A stretch of DNA of 48,997 bases, taken from Halorubrum sp. Boch-26. Lineage in GTDB: Archaea; Halobacteriota; Halobacteria; Halobacteriales; Haloferacaceae. Below are positions 33,617-41,704 of this stretch, in pieces (the stretch's first letter is position 1; every line of letters begins with the position of its first letter). The stretch is from assembly GCF_029889805.1 (NCBI RefSeq), contig NZ_JARANT010000009.1, forward strand, positions 1-48,997, written 5' to 3'. The notes under the pieces are model-generated. The model did no database searches. It was not told the origin of the DNA and saw only the letters and a list, made by a program, of their open reading frames with translations. The position numbers and the translations under genes were made by a program.

Positions 33617-35959
33617 CTACAGGTCGGGGACCGTCATGTGGAAGCCGCCGTCGCGGGCCTCGACCAGACAGAGGTGGTACCCCCGTTTGCGCGAGAGCTT
33701 CACGAAGCTCGCGCGCTTCGACCGACTGAACAGCCCGCCGCCGACGGCGTCGCTCGCGGTCTCCAACGCGCCCGGCTCGAAGAAGCTCTCCGTCACCGCG
33801 AACGCCCCCGCGAACGAGTCGTTGGACTCGGCGATGTCGCGGCCGTTGCCCACGAGCGACTCCAACGTTCCCTTGGCGGTCGGGTCCCGGCTGTCGTTGA
33901 GGTCGGCGACGAACAGGGGGTTCCCCATCCGGTCGCGCAAGACGAGATCGAACGCGCGCTGCTCGCGCGTCTCCTCGCCGTTTTCGCGGATCGCGATCGA
34001 CACCGAGCCGCCGATCTCGGCGCGGTCGATCTCGGGGAGCGCGTCGTAGAGGTCGCGGAGGACGCTCTGGTTGCCGGTCCCGCTCACCTCGAACGGGAGG
34101 TCCTCGACGAGCCACCGAGTGAAGCCGTATTCGATCGTGTTCCGCAGGAACTCCTCGTACGGTTTCCCGTCGACCGAGAGCCCGTCCGTCTCGAAGCTCG
34201 TGTGGTGCTCGATCCGCAGGTTCTCGCGGAGCATGTCGCGGTCCACCGCCCCGCCGTGAGCGTCCTCCAGCGTCGCGCCGCCCTTGGAGTCGTACCTGAC
34301 GAAGAGATTCGTCCCGCTCCGTGCCTCCGCGGGCGAGAGCGATCGGTCGCTCTCGGGGAGCTGGTCGCGGGCCGCGGCGAGTTCGTCGCGGAGCTGGTCC
34401 CGCTCCTCCCGGAGAGTCGAGACCTCGGACTCCAAGCGATCGACTTCGGCGACCAGTTCGTCGCGTTCCGCGGCGACGTCGTCTCGCTCCGCAGCGACCT
34501 CGTCTAACTCCGCCGCCAGCGACTCGCGCTCCCGCTCGGACTCCTCCAGCGCGCCCTCCAGTTGCCGAAGGCGCTCTCCCCGGGACCCCTCGCCGCGCGA
34601 CTGGTCGGGCCCCCGAGAACGCTGCGACACGGCCGACCGGTTCGATTCGGTCCGGCCGGTGGAACGCGGCTCCGGCGACGGCTCCTCCGCGGACCGCCCG
34701 GCCCGATCGGCGTCGTCGCGACGTGCGGCCTCGTTCGACCCGTGCGACTGCCGGGACCCGCGCGCGGCGGTCGTCCCGTTGCGGTCGGGGGCGCTCGACG
34801 GATCGCTCGCCTCCGACGGGTCGAGCGCCGGGATCGACTTCTGCTCGCGCCACTGCTCCTCTTCCGAGAACACGTCGTCGTTCGGGTGCGGCTCGTCCCC
34901 CGCGTCTCCGGATCCGTCTCGGTCGGCGGCGTCGGCGACCCCGACCTCGTCGCTCCGGTCGGCGGTGGCGTCGGCCGATCGCGCACTGGTGGCGTTCCCC
35001 GCGCTTTCGGAGTCGTTCGCGCGCGGCGTCTCATCCGCGGTCCGGGGTCCGCCGCTCTCGTCATCCGCGGTCCGGGGTCCGCCGCTCTCGTCGTGATCAT
35101 CCGCCGCACCGACCTCGACGGGCGACTGCCGCGCGTCGGTGTCGGACTCGTCCTCGCTCCGGCCGTCGGAATCTTTGCGGGTTCCGTCGGCCGCCTCGGC
35201 TCCGCCGACCCCCGAGGCTCGGCCCCCTTCGGCGACGCCGTTCGAATCGTCGGGGGTCGGCTCGTCGGACGCGGCGATGTCGTCGGGCTCCGACCGGTCG
35301 CCGGCACCCGTCTCGTCGGACGCGGACCGGTCGTCGGACTCCGCGTCGTCGGTTCCCCCGTCGTCCGACGCGGTCTCCGTCGACGCGGTGCTCGCCGACG
35401 CCCCGGTCCCGGCGTCGTCTCCGGAGGGGATCTCGCGGACGTTCAGATCGACCTCGTAGACGGTGTAGATGCCGACCTCGTCGTCGGCCAGCGAGAATGC
35501 CTTCTCGCCGGTCTCCAGCCGTCGAGAGTTGCCGACGTACGCAGCGGCCATCGATTCGCCCGCCGTGTACGTGACGTAGTAGTCGCCCGAGAGCACGTTC
35601 TCCGAGAGTTCGACGTAGCCGGTGAACCCCCCCTGCGAGAGCTTGCGGTCCGCCTCCGAGAGCGGGGTGTCGTTCGTGTAGTACTGCGCCCGCGGCTCGC
35701 CGCCTCGCTCCTGCATGGCGAACAGGACTGGGAGGACCGCTTCGGGGGCCTCGTACAGCGTGCCGGAGGCTTCCGCGAACGCCTCTAGGTCGCCGTCTAC
35801 CGCCCCGACGACGCGGCCCTCGAACACGAACAGCCACGCCGTGCCGTCGGTTACCGCGCCGGAGAACCCGCGGTCGACGAGCCGCCCGAGCTCGGCGAAC
35901 CCGCCAGAGAACTCGCGGGCGTCCCACCCGGTGATCTCCGATCGTCGCTCTGCGTCCAT
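33617..35959 (-). CDS. Multidomain coiled-coil protein (DUF7527-type, unknown function)
   Basis: 780 residues, recalled as DUF7527 but not checkable here. Residues 1-180: two similar alpha/beta halves, each with a GFSGAV/GFTGYV strand and a sensor-like layout. Residues 180-460: acidic Ser/Asp/Gly-rich linker with a duplicated ten-residue unit. Residues 460-540: coiled coil (LEGALEESERERESLAAELD and similar heptads). Residues 548-780: a globular domain with RAFDLVLRDRMGNPLFVADLND, a strand-turn-strand with aspartates that recalls a PD-(D/E)xK nuclease core in which the lysine is replaced by Asn (weak inference). No membrane helix or signal peptide. A minus-strand GGTATTTGGG at 35984-35993 is the probable TATA box. 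Confidence 0.75.
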   Translation of the reverse strand: MDAERRSEITGWDAREFSGGFAELGRLVDRGFSGAVTDGTAWLFVFEGRVVGAVDGDLEAFAEASGTLYEAPEAVLPVLFAMQERGGEPRAQYYTNDTPLSEADRKLSQGGFTGYVELSENVLSGDYYVTYTAGESMAAAYVGNSRRLETGEKAFSLADDEVGIYTVYEVDLNVREIPSGDDAGTGASASTASTETASDDGGTDDAESDDRSASDETGAGDRSEPDDIAASDEPTPDDSNGVAEGGRASGVGGAEAADGTRKDSDGRSEDESDTDARQSPVEVGAADDHDESGGPRTADDESGGPRTADETPRANDSESAGNATSARSADATADRSDEVGVADAADRDGSGDAGDEPHPNDDVFSEEEQWREQKSIPALDPSEASDPSSAPDRNGTTAARGSRQSHGSNEAARRDDADRAGRSAEEPSPEPRSTGRTESNRSAVSQRSRGPDQSRGEGSRGERLRQLEGALEESERERESLAAELDEVAAERDDVAAERDELVAEVDRLESEVSTLREERDQLRDELAAARDQLPESDRSLSPAEARSGTNLFVRYDSKGGATLEDAHGGAVDRDMLRENLRIEHHTSFETDGLSVDGKPYEEFLRNTIEYGFTRWLVEDLPFEVSGTGNQSVLRDLYDALPEIDRAEIGGSVSIAIRENGEETREQRAFDLVLRDRMGNPLFVADLNDSRDPTAKGTLESLVGNGRDIAESNDSFAGAFAVTESFFEPGALETASDAVGGGLFSRSKRASFVKLSRKRGYHLCLVEARDGGFHMTVPDL
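35031..35090. repeat. Exact 30-bp tandem duplication in the linker of the multidomain gene
   Basis: Units at 35031-35060 and 35061-35090 are identical and in frame, encoding a repeated DESGGPRTAD-type decapeptide in the acidic linker. A recent slippage event; copy number may vary between strains. Confidence 0.95.
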
Positions 35960-35983
35960 CTTGGTTTATGTCGCCTACAACGG

Positions 35984-35993
35984 CCCAAATACC
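35984..35993 (-). promoter_or_regulatory. TATA-like element of the multidomain gene
   Basis: The minus strand reads GGTATTTGGG, 25-34 nt before the ATG at 35959. Confidence 0.5.
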
Positions 35994-36092
35994 TTCCGGA
36001 CCGTCTGACGCCGATCGGACGGAGTTCGGTCGGGGACGGTCGGCGCGTCGCCCGGCGCGATTCGGACCGGAATCCGTCACGCCGTCGATCGG

Positions 36093-36566
36093 CTACGCGT
36101 CCTCGACCGCCGCGATCGCCTCGCGTCCGAGCTCGATCACGTCCGGCTGGAGATCGCTCGCCGCCAGTTCGGCCGGAGTGTACCAGCGCCACGCGTCCGG
36201 GTCGGCCTCGTCGTCGCCGTCGGGCGCTATCTCGCGGGAGCCGACGCGAGCGTAGTAGAGGTGGTCGACGTGCTGGTGGCCCACGGAGCCGTCCTCGTGG
36301 ACGTTGATGTCGTGGAGCATGAGATGCGCCGGCTCCGGCAGCCCGCGCGTGTTGGGCCCCGCTATCGGCGACCGGGTCGCGACCAGCTCGGCGGTCAGGC
36401 CGGTCTCCTCGCGGACCTCGCGAAGGGCCGCCTCGTGGGGCAGCTCGTCGCGGTCGACGTGGCCGCCCGGCGGGAGGTGTATCCCGAGCCGATCGTGGGC
36501 GTGAAGCGCGGTCGCACCGTCGTTGACGACGTACGTCGTCGCGGTGAAGTGACGGGTTGTCTCCAT
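36093..36566 (-). CDS. NUDIX hydrolase
   Basis: 157 residues. The Nudix box G-x5-E-x7-R-E-U-x-E-E-x-G-U runs from G35 to L57, within PPGGHVDRDELPHEAALREV and REETGL. The family hydrolyses nucleoside diphosphates linked to another group, such as oxidised nucleotides or NADH-like compounds. A HIHLPPGGHVD opening and the HQHVDHLYYARV strand are typical of haloarchaeal members. Specificity is not predictable. It ends 64 nt after the tfb stop in transcription order, so it may be cotranscribed or use a minus-strand CCGTTTTTCC near 36600. Confidence 0.93.
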   Translation of the reverse strand: METTRHFTATTYVVNDGATALHAHDRLGIHLPPGGHVDRDELPHEAALREVREETGLTAELVATRSPIAGPNTRGLPEPAHLMLHDINVHEDGSVGHQHVDHLYYARVGSREIAPDGDDEADPDAWRWYTPAELAASDLQPDVIELGREAIAAVEDA

Positions 36567-36630
36567 ATCTGTGGCTCGGCCCGCTGTGGCTTGGGCGTTC
36601 GGAAAAACGGCGGGCGTCGACGGCCTCGGT

Positions 36631-37602
36631 TCAGTTCAGCGCGACGCCGTCCTCGGCCTCTAACAGCTCGTGGTAGCGGTTCCGGATCGTGACCTCGCTG
36701 ATGTTCGCCACGTCGCTGACCTCGCTCTGGGTCACCTTCTCGTTGACCAGCAGGGAGGCGGCGTACACCGCCGCGGCCGCGAGACCGACCGGCGACTTGC
36801 CGGAGTGGATCCCCTGCGACTTCGCGGTGCCGAGCAGCGACCGGGCGCGGCGCTCGGCCTCGTCCGAGAGGCCGAGGTCGGAGGCGAACCGCGGGACGTA
36901 GCTCTCGGGGTCCGCGGGCTGGATCTCAAGCTTGAGCTCGCGGACGACGTAGCGGTACGTCCGGGCGATCTCGTCCTTCTCGACGCGGGAGACGGCCGCG
37001 ATCTCGTCGAGGCTGCGCGGCGTGCCCGCCTGCCGGGCGGCCGCGTACAGCGACGCGGTCGAGACGCCCTCGATGGAGCGCCCCGGCAGGAGATCCTCGT
37101 CGAGCGCGCGGCGGTAGATGACGGAGGCGGTTTCGCGGACGTTGTCCGGGAGGCCGAGCGCCGAGGCCATGCGGTCGATCTCGCCGAGCGCCTGTTTCAG
37201 GTTCCGTTCCTTGGAGTCGCGGGTTCGGAACCGCTCGTTCCAGGTGCGGAGCCGCTGCATCTTCTCGCGCTGGCGGCTGGACAGCGACTTGCCGTAGGCG
37301 TCTTTGTCCTGCCAGCCGATGTTCGTCGAGAGCCCCTTGTCGTGCATCATGTTCGTCGTCGGGGCCCCGACGCGGGACTTGCTGTCCTTCTCCTTGGAGT
37401 CGAACGCGCGCCACTCCGGCCCGCGGTCGATCTCGTCTTCCTCGACGACGAGCCCGCAGTCGACACACACCGTTTCGCCGTGCTCCGTGTCGGTCGCGAG
37501 CTGACCGTTGCACTCGGGACATCGCAGTTCTTCGTCCGACGACTCGGTCTCCTCCTCGTCGTCGACGTGCTCCGCCGTGTACGTTCGAACGTTTTCGCTC
37601 AT
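36631..37602 (-). CDS. tfb: Transcription initiation factor IIB (TFB)
   Basis: 323 residues. The zinc ribbon uses C28, C31, C46 and C49 (CPEC and CVDC); the B-finger/linker has GPEWRAFDSKEKDSKSRVGAP; two cyclin-like repeats follow (about 120-215 and 220-315), with SLDEIAAVSRVEKDEIARTYR and VTQSEVSDVANISEVTIRNRY as the helix-turn-helix that contacts BRE. TFB bridges TBP-DNA and RNA polymerase. Haloarchaea carry several tfb copies; this one's speciality is unknown. The leader contains a hairpin, and the A/T-rich promoter elements lie 70-90 nt upstream, so unlike its neighbours this mRNA has a leader. Confidence 0.96.
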   Translation of the reverse strand: MSENVRTYTAEHVDDEEETESSDEELRCPECNGQLATDTEHGETVCVDCGLVVEEDEIDRGPEWRAFDSKEKDSKSRVGAPTTNMMHDKGLSTNIGWQDKDAYGKSLSSRQREKMQRLRTWNERFRTRDSKERNLKQALGEIDRMASALGLPDNVRETASVIYRRALDEDLLPGRSIEGVSTASLYAAARQAGTPRSLDEIAAVSRVEKDEIARTYRYVVRELKLEIQPADPESYVPRFASDLGLSDEAERRARSLLGTAKSQGIHSGKSPVGLAAAAVYAASLLVNEKVTQSEVSDVANISEVTIRNRYHELLEAEDGVALN

Positions 37603-37914
37603 TGGTTGGTTCAGATGGAGGGAACGAGGGGACCGAGGGACGCGCCTCGGCTGGTTTCCTCACTAACAGATAAGGGTCGAGAGCATTTAAATCCTTGTGC
37701 CGATCTCAGAATTGAAAACCGGCGGAAGAGGGCATCGCAAACGCCATCACGGCGATCATAGCCGAGAGCTGATCTGAGTTCGCCAACTGCGGACGGATCT
37801 CGGCGGTGCGTCGAGCGCTACTATATAGATATTTCGTGATAGCCGATCCGGCTCGTTGCGGGGACGGGGTTCCGCGAGGGCAACCGATTTGGGGATCGCC
37901 CGAGCAACTCGCGT
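37603..37914. other. 312-nt divergent promoter region between tfb and the M24 peptidase gene
   Basis: On the minus strand, GGATTTAAATGC (about 37683-37694) and CCTTATCTG (near 37670) are candidate tfb TATA boxes. On the plus strand, ACTATATAGATATTT at about 37820-37834 is the strongest A/T element and lies about 80 nt before the M24 start, while a weaker GATTTGG lies about 25 nt before it. A 73-codon minus frame here has no coding signs. Confidence 0.45.
37633..37650. other. Hairpin in the probable tfb 5' leader
   Basis: CCGAGG (37633-37638) and CCTCGG (37645-37650) are complementary around a six-base loop. On the minus strand this lies about 30-50 nt before the tfb start. It could affect translation; the evidence is only the stem. 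Confidence 0.35.
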
Positions 37915-39102
37915 ATGAACCGGACACGCCTCAACGAGACGCTCGCCGACCTCGACACCGACGGCTACCTGCTCGACGCCTCGCAGGAGGACGCGAACCA
38001 GCTGTACCTCTCCGGGTTCACCGGCCCAGACCCCTTCCTGACGCTGTACGCCGGCGGCGAGGTTCACGTGCTCGTCTCCGGGCTGGAGTACGGGCGGGCG
38101 CGAACGGAGGCCGCCGCCGACACCGTCGAGCGCCACGCCGACTACGGCTACGAGTACGGCGGCCGCGAGGAGCGCTACGACATGTACGCCGCGTTCGTCC
38201 GCGACAAGGGCGTCGAGTCGGTGTCGATGCCGCCCCGCGGCCCGGTGGGCACCGCCGACGCGATGCGCGAGCGCGGGGTCGACGTCGCGGTCGACGGCGA
38301 CGACCTCCTCCGGGAGGTCCGCGCCGTGAAGACCGACGAGGAGGTCGACGCGATCCGCGAGGCCCAGCGGGCGAACGAGGCCGCGATGCGCGCCGCCGAG
38401 GAGCTGCTCGCGAGCGCGGACGTGGCGGGCGAGGACGCGCCTGTCGACGGCGACGTGGAGGCCGGGACGCTCCTGCTCGCGGACGGAAAGCCGCTCACCA
38501 GCGAGCGCGTCGCGGAGGAGATCGAGGCGACCCTGCTCCGCAACGGCTGCGCGCTCGACGAGACGATCGTCGCCGGCGGCGCGCAGGCGGCCGACCCCCA
38601 CGACCGCGGCTCCGGCCCGCTCCGGGCGAACGAGGCGATCATCGTCGACGTCTTTCCCCGGTCGAAGGCGACGAAGTACAACGCCGACATGACCCGGACG
38701 TTCTGCGTCGGCGAGCCGCCGGCCGCGCTCCGAAAGTGGTACGATCTCACCGAGCGCGCGCTGGTCGCCGCCCTCGACGCCGTCGAGCCGGGCGCGACCG
38801 GCGAAGACGTCCACGCCGCCGCCTGTGAGGTGTACGAGGACGCCGACGAGCCGACGTTCCGCACCGACCCCGAGACGGAGACGGGGTTCATCCACTCGAC
38901 CGGCCACGGCATCGGCCTCGACGTCCACGAGTCTCCCCGACTCGCGAGCGGCGGGGGCGAGTTGGAGCCGGGCCACGTGATCACCGTCGAACCGGGGCTG
39001 TACGACCCGGACGTCGGCGGCGTCAGGATCGAGGACCTCGTGGTCGTCACCGACGACGGGTACGAGAACCTCACGGAGTACCCGATCGCCTTCGAGGTCT
39101 GA
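37915..39102 (+). CDS. M24 family metallopeptidase (Xaa-Pro aminopeptidase type)
   Basis: 395 residues. The N-terminal creatinase-like half (NQLYLSGFTGPDPFLTLY) is followed by a pita-bread catalytic domain. Metal ligands are visible in IVDVFPRSKATKYNADMTRTF (two Asp), STGHGIGLDVHESPRL (His) and VITVEPGLYDPDVGGVRIED (two Glu). Members cleave the N-terminal residue before proline, or other dipeptides. Cytosolic, no signal peptide. It is divergent from tfb and followed 109 nt later by an MFS gene. Confidence 0.93.
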   Translation: MNRTRLNETLADLDTDGYLLDASQEDANQLYLSGFTGPDPFLTLYAGGEVHVLVSGLEYGRARTEAAADTVERHADYGYEYGGREERYDMYAAFVRDKGVESVSMPPRGPVGTADAMRERGVDVAVDGDDLLREVRAVKTDEEVDAIREAQRANEAAMRAAEELLASADVAGEDAPVDGDVEAGTLLLADGKPLTSERVAEEIEATLLRNGCALDETIVAGGAQAADPHDRGSGPLRANEAIIVDVFPRSKATKYNADMTRTFCVGEPPAALRKWYDLTERALVAALDAVEPGATGEDVHAAACEVYEDADEPTFRTDPETETGFIHSTGHGIGLDVHESPRLASGGGELEPGHVITVEPGLYDPDVGGVRIEDLVVVTDDGYENLTEYPIAFEV

Positions 39103-39211
39103 GGGGGTTCGGGCGTCGGTCCCGCCGCGGTTCGGTGACCGGTCGCACACCACATCCGGCCCGGCTGGCCGCGACCGGAACCCGCTTCCACCCGGGTCGA
39201 GAACGGCGACC

Positions 39212-40396
39212 GTGAACTGGCGGTATCGGCACACCGCGCTCGCCCTCTGTACGCTCGCGTTCACCGCGACGATGGTCGCGCGGCTGGCCATCAGCCCGCT
39301 GGTCCCGCGGATCACGACGCAGTTCGGCGTCACGAACGCGACCGTCGGTCTCGCGCTCTCGGGAATGTGGCTGGCGTACGCGCTGGCGCAGTTCCCCTCC
39401 GGGGTGCTCGGCGACCGGTACGGGGAGCGCGCCGTCATCCTGACCGCGGTCGGCGCCACCGCCGTCTCCTCCCTCCTCATCGCCGTCTCGCCGTCGATCG
39501 GCGTCTTCATGCTGTTCACCGTGGTCCTCGGCGCGGGCGCCGGCCTCCATTACTCGGTGGCGACGACGTTCCTCGCGAAGCAGTTCGACGACATCGGCCG
39601 CGCGATCGGGGTTCACGTCGCCGGGGGACCGATCGCCGGGCTCGCCGCGCCGCCCGTCGCCGCGCTCGTCGGCTCGCGGTACGGCTGGCGCGCCGGGATC
39701 CTCCTCGGCGTCGCGGTCGCGGTTCCCGTGTTCGCCCTGTTCGCGTGGCGGGTGCGGCCCACCGAACCGATCCGTCCCGATCAGCCGATGCGCGAGAGGT
39801 TCGCGCTCGCGCCGCTCGTCGAGCTGCTCTCGCGGCCGCCGATCCTCTACACGACCGCGCTGGCGACGATGGGCGCGTTCACGTGGCAGGCGACCGCCTC
39901 CTTCCTCCCGACGTTCCTCGACGTCGGGAGCGGGCTCTCGACGGCGCTGTCGGCGCTGCTGTTCTCGCTGTACTTCCTCGTCCACGGCGGGACCCAACCG
40001 ATCACGGGCTCGCTCTCCGACCGGTTCGGCCGCGACGTGACGGCGATGGGCACGATGAGTACGGGAATCGTCGGCTACGCCCTCCTCGTCGCGACGGCGC
40101 GGTTCGATCTCGGCCTCGCGCCGACGGTCGTCGCCGTCTGTCTCGTCGGCGTCGCGATGTCGTGGGGCGCGCCCGTTCAGTCGCGGTTCATGGACCTGCT
40201 CTCGGACGAGGAGCGCGGCGCCGGGTTCGGGCTCGTCCGGACCGCCTACATGGTCGTCGGCGCGTCCGGCAGCGTCGTCGTCGGGACGGTGTCCGACGCG
40301 GCCGGCTGGGGTGCCGCGTTCGGGCTGCTCGCGGGCGTGATGGCGCTCGGGCTAGCCGCGCTCCTCGCGAACCGGCTGCTCGGGCTCGGGTACTGA
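39212..40396 (+). CDS. MFS transporter
   Basis: 394 residues from a GTG start, with twelve hydrophobic helices. The motif-A loop between helices 2 and 3 is FPSGVLGDRYGERAV and the second-half equivalent is ITGSLSDRFGRDV, both typical of the major facilitator superfamily. The substrate is not predictable; many haloarchaeal relatives are annotated as sugar or drug carriers. No ATG near gives a better start, and the frame opens directly at the GTG. It lies in the same direction as the M24 peptidase and might export or import its products, which is speculation. Confidence 0.9.
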   Translation: MNWRYRHTALALCTLAFTATMVARLAISPLVPRITTQFGVTNATVGLALSGMWLAYALAQFPSGVLGDRYGERAVILTAVGATAVSSLLIAVSPSIGVFMLFTVVLGAGAGLHYSVATTFLAKQFDDIGRAIGVHVAGGPIAGLAAPPVAALVGSRYGWRAGILLGVAVAVPVFALFAWRVRPTEPIRPDQPMRERFALAPLVELLSRPPILYTTALATMGAFTWQATASFLPTFLDVGSGLSTALSALLFSLYFLVHGGTQPITGSLSDRFGRDVTAMGTMSTGIVGYALLVATARFDLGLAPTVVAVCLVGVAMSWGAPVQSRFMDLLSDEERGAGFGLVRTAYMVVGASGSVVVGTVSDAAGWGAAFGLLAGVMALGLAALLANRLLGLGY

Positions 40397-40427
40397 CGGA
40401 GCAGACTCGGTGTGAAAGCGGACCCGC

Positions 40428-40664
40428 TTACAGCCGGTCGTCTTCGAGGCTACCGGGGTCTTGTGCGGTGTCGAACATGTTGTTCTCCGCGCCGTCGAGC
40501 ATCTCGTCGCGCGGCTCGTCGTCGACGACGCTCACGTTGTACGCCTCGATGCCGGAGGCGATGAGGTCCTCTGCGGCCTGTTCCTCGGAGACGAACTCCT
40601 GGTCGGCGAGCTGCTGGAACTCCGCGTAGACGTCGTCCGAGAGGTTCAGTTCGAAGGTGGGCAT
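40428..40664 (-). CDS. DUF7120/CopG-like small acidic protein
   Basis: 78 residues. MPTFELNLSDDVYAEFQQLAD followed by FVSEEQAAEDLIASGIEAYN has the strand-helix-helix layout of a ribbon-helix-helix DNA-binding domain; the rest is a disordered acidic tail. I recall the haloarchaeal label DUF7120 for such proteins. No toxin partner is adjacent. TATA-like TTTTTAAAC (minus strand GTTTAAAAA) lies at 40686-40694. It is divergent from the NarO-like gene. Confidence 0.65.
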   Translation of the reverse strand: MPTFELNLSDDVYAEFQQLADQEFVSEEQAAEDLIASGIEAYNVSVVDDEPRDEMLDGAENNMFDTAQDPGSLEDDRL

Positions 40665-40685
40665 ACCCCTCGTTCCGGCCGGATG

Positions 40686-40694
40686 TTTTTAAAC
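40686..40694 (-). promoter_or_regulatory. TATA box of the DUF7120-like gene
   Basis: The minus strand reads GTTTAAAAA, 22-30 nt before the ATG at 40664. Confidence 0.6.
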
Positions 40695-40773
40695 GTTCCC
40701 TCGTTGGCGACCGCCGCGTGCGGGGCGGCAGCGCGCTCTTCGAGCGGGGACACCCGATCGAGGCTGACTCCAA

Positions 40774-40784
40774 TCTTTTTGAAA
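40774..40784 (+). promoter_or_regulatory. TATA-like element of the NarO-like gene
   Basis: TCTTTTTGAAA lies 25-35 nt before the GTG at 40809 and so supports this start over the earlier opening at 40461. Confidence 0.55.
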
Positions 40785-40808
40785 CCGCCCTCCGTACGTG
40801 CGAACGGC

Positions 40809-41450
40809 GTGGTCGACACGATCCAAGTCCAACTGGCGGCCGCCGCCTGCGATCGCTGTCCCGTAGCCGCGCTTTCAGAACGGACAACCCTGCGAGAGGT
40901 CCGAGTCGACCCCGACGACGAGCGCGTCGAGTTCGTCGCGAGCGACCCTCCCCCCGACCCGCCGAGCGAACTGGATGTGGTGGAGTTCGCCGGCGAGTCG
41001 CACGGGCGGTACGACCTCAACGGCGGCGCCCGCGGTGGCTGCGCCTGCGCCCGGTTCCCGCCGGCGTTCGCCAGCTTCCCGGTGTTGCCGCGAAAGACGC
41101 GGATCGACGACGGGGAGCTGATCGCGACGTTCGTGTTGACCGGCTACGGAGAGCTACAGGCGATCGTCGACGCGCTCGGTACGGTGGAGGTCCGGCAGAT
41201 CCTCGTCGACAGGGACGCGGGTGACGGGGAAGACGACGGACGACCGACCGTGATCCCGATCGACCTCTCCGGCGTGACGGAGCGACAGGCGACGGTCGCC
41301 GCCGTCGCGGTCGAGAAGGGATATTTCGAGCCGGACGCCGCCACTGCCGACGAGATCGCCGCCGACCTCGGTCTGGCCAAGTCGACCGTCTCGGAACACC
41401 TTCGGCTCGTGACGGCGACCGTGCTGTCCCAGCTGTTCGGCGACGACTGA
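40809..41450 (+). CDS. Bat-type HTH regulator with paired cysteines (NarO-like)
   Basis: 213 residues from a GTG start. The C-terminal HTH_10 domain has LSGVTERQATVAAVAVEKGYF and LAKSTVSEHLRLV. The N-terminal part has two cysteine pairs, C14/C17 (CDRC) and C78/C80 (CAC), suited to metal or Fe-S binding or to redox sensing. Family knowledge: the denitrification activator NarO of Haloferax is a Bat-type regulator with an N-terminal cysteine motif and lies near nar genes. This protein sits directly before the nar operon, so it is very probably its oxygen/redox-responsive regulator. The cysteine spacing is not identical to what I recall for NarO (no Cys seven residues after C80), so I leave the symbol blank. 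Confidence 0.82.
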   Translation: MVDTIQVQLAAAACDRCPVAALSERTTLREVRVDPDDERVEFVASDPPPDPPSELDVVEFAGESHGRYDLNGGARGGCACARFPPAFASFPVLPRKTRIDDGELIATFVLTGYGELQAIVDALGTVEVRQILVDRDAGDGEDDGRPTVIPIDLSGVTERQATVAAVAVEKGYFEPDAATADEIAADLGLAKSTVSEHLRLVTATVLSQLFGDD

Positions 41451-41464
41451 GAAGCTGCCATGTC

Positions 41465-41475
41465 TGTCCCGGACA
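41465..41475. promoter_or_regulatory. Short palindrome TGTCC-C-GGACA
   Basis: An 11-base perfect dyad 14 bases after the stop of the NarO-like gene and 11 bases before the TATA-like element at 41487. It could be a terminator stem or an operator for the nar operon. Confidence 0.35.
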
Positions 41476-41486
41476 TCCGGCGACCG

Positions 41487-41495
41487 TATTTAAAT
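41487..41495 (+). promoter_or_regulatory. TATA box candidate 1 of the nar operon
   Basis: TATTTAAAT is a strong A/T element, but it lies 210 nt before the first nar gene, which would give a leader of about 190 nt. A second candidate, TAATTAAC at 41570-41577, would leave a leader of about 105 nt. No TATA box is at the leaderless distance. Confidence 0.4.
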
Positions 41496-41497
41496 CA

Positions 41498-41510
41498 CCG
41501 AATAGTTCGG
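41498..41510. promoter_or_regulatory. Inverted repeat CCGAA-TAG-TTCGG before the nar operon
   Basis: Perfect five-base arms around a three-base centre, two bases after the TATTTAAAT element and about 60 nt before TAATTAAC. It is a likely regulator site, probably for the adjacent Cys-rich Bat-type protein if the second TATA box is the true one. Confidence 0.45.
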
Positions 41511-41704
41511 GAGTAGCTAGTTGTTCGTTTCCGGTCCAACGTTACAGTATGTCAGGGGTCTGTCCACCGTAATTAACACCGACCAGACGCCCACGGGGTA
41601 TCGAGATCTCACGAGCGATCACCGCGGCGGACGGCGGGCCGGCGCCGCGGGAGCGCGTTCGCGCCGCTGAGCCGGCTCATCGACACGACACACGATACAA
41701 CACA

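Noticed and set aside
37706-37927. 73-codon minus-strand frame in the tfb-M24 intergenic region
   Set aside because: It overlaps the M24 start, contains the promoter A/T elements, lacks the acidic composition of real haloarchaeal proteins and has no family features.
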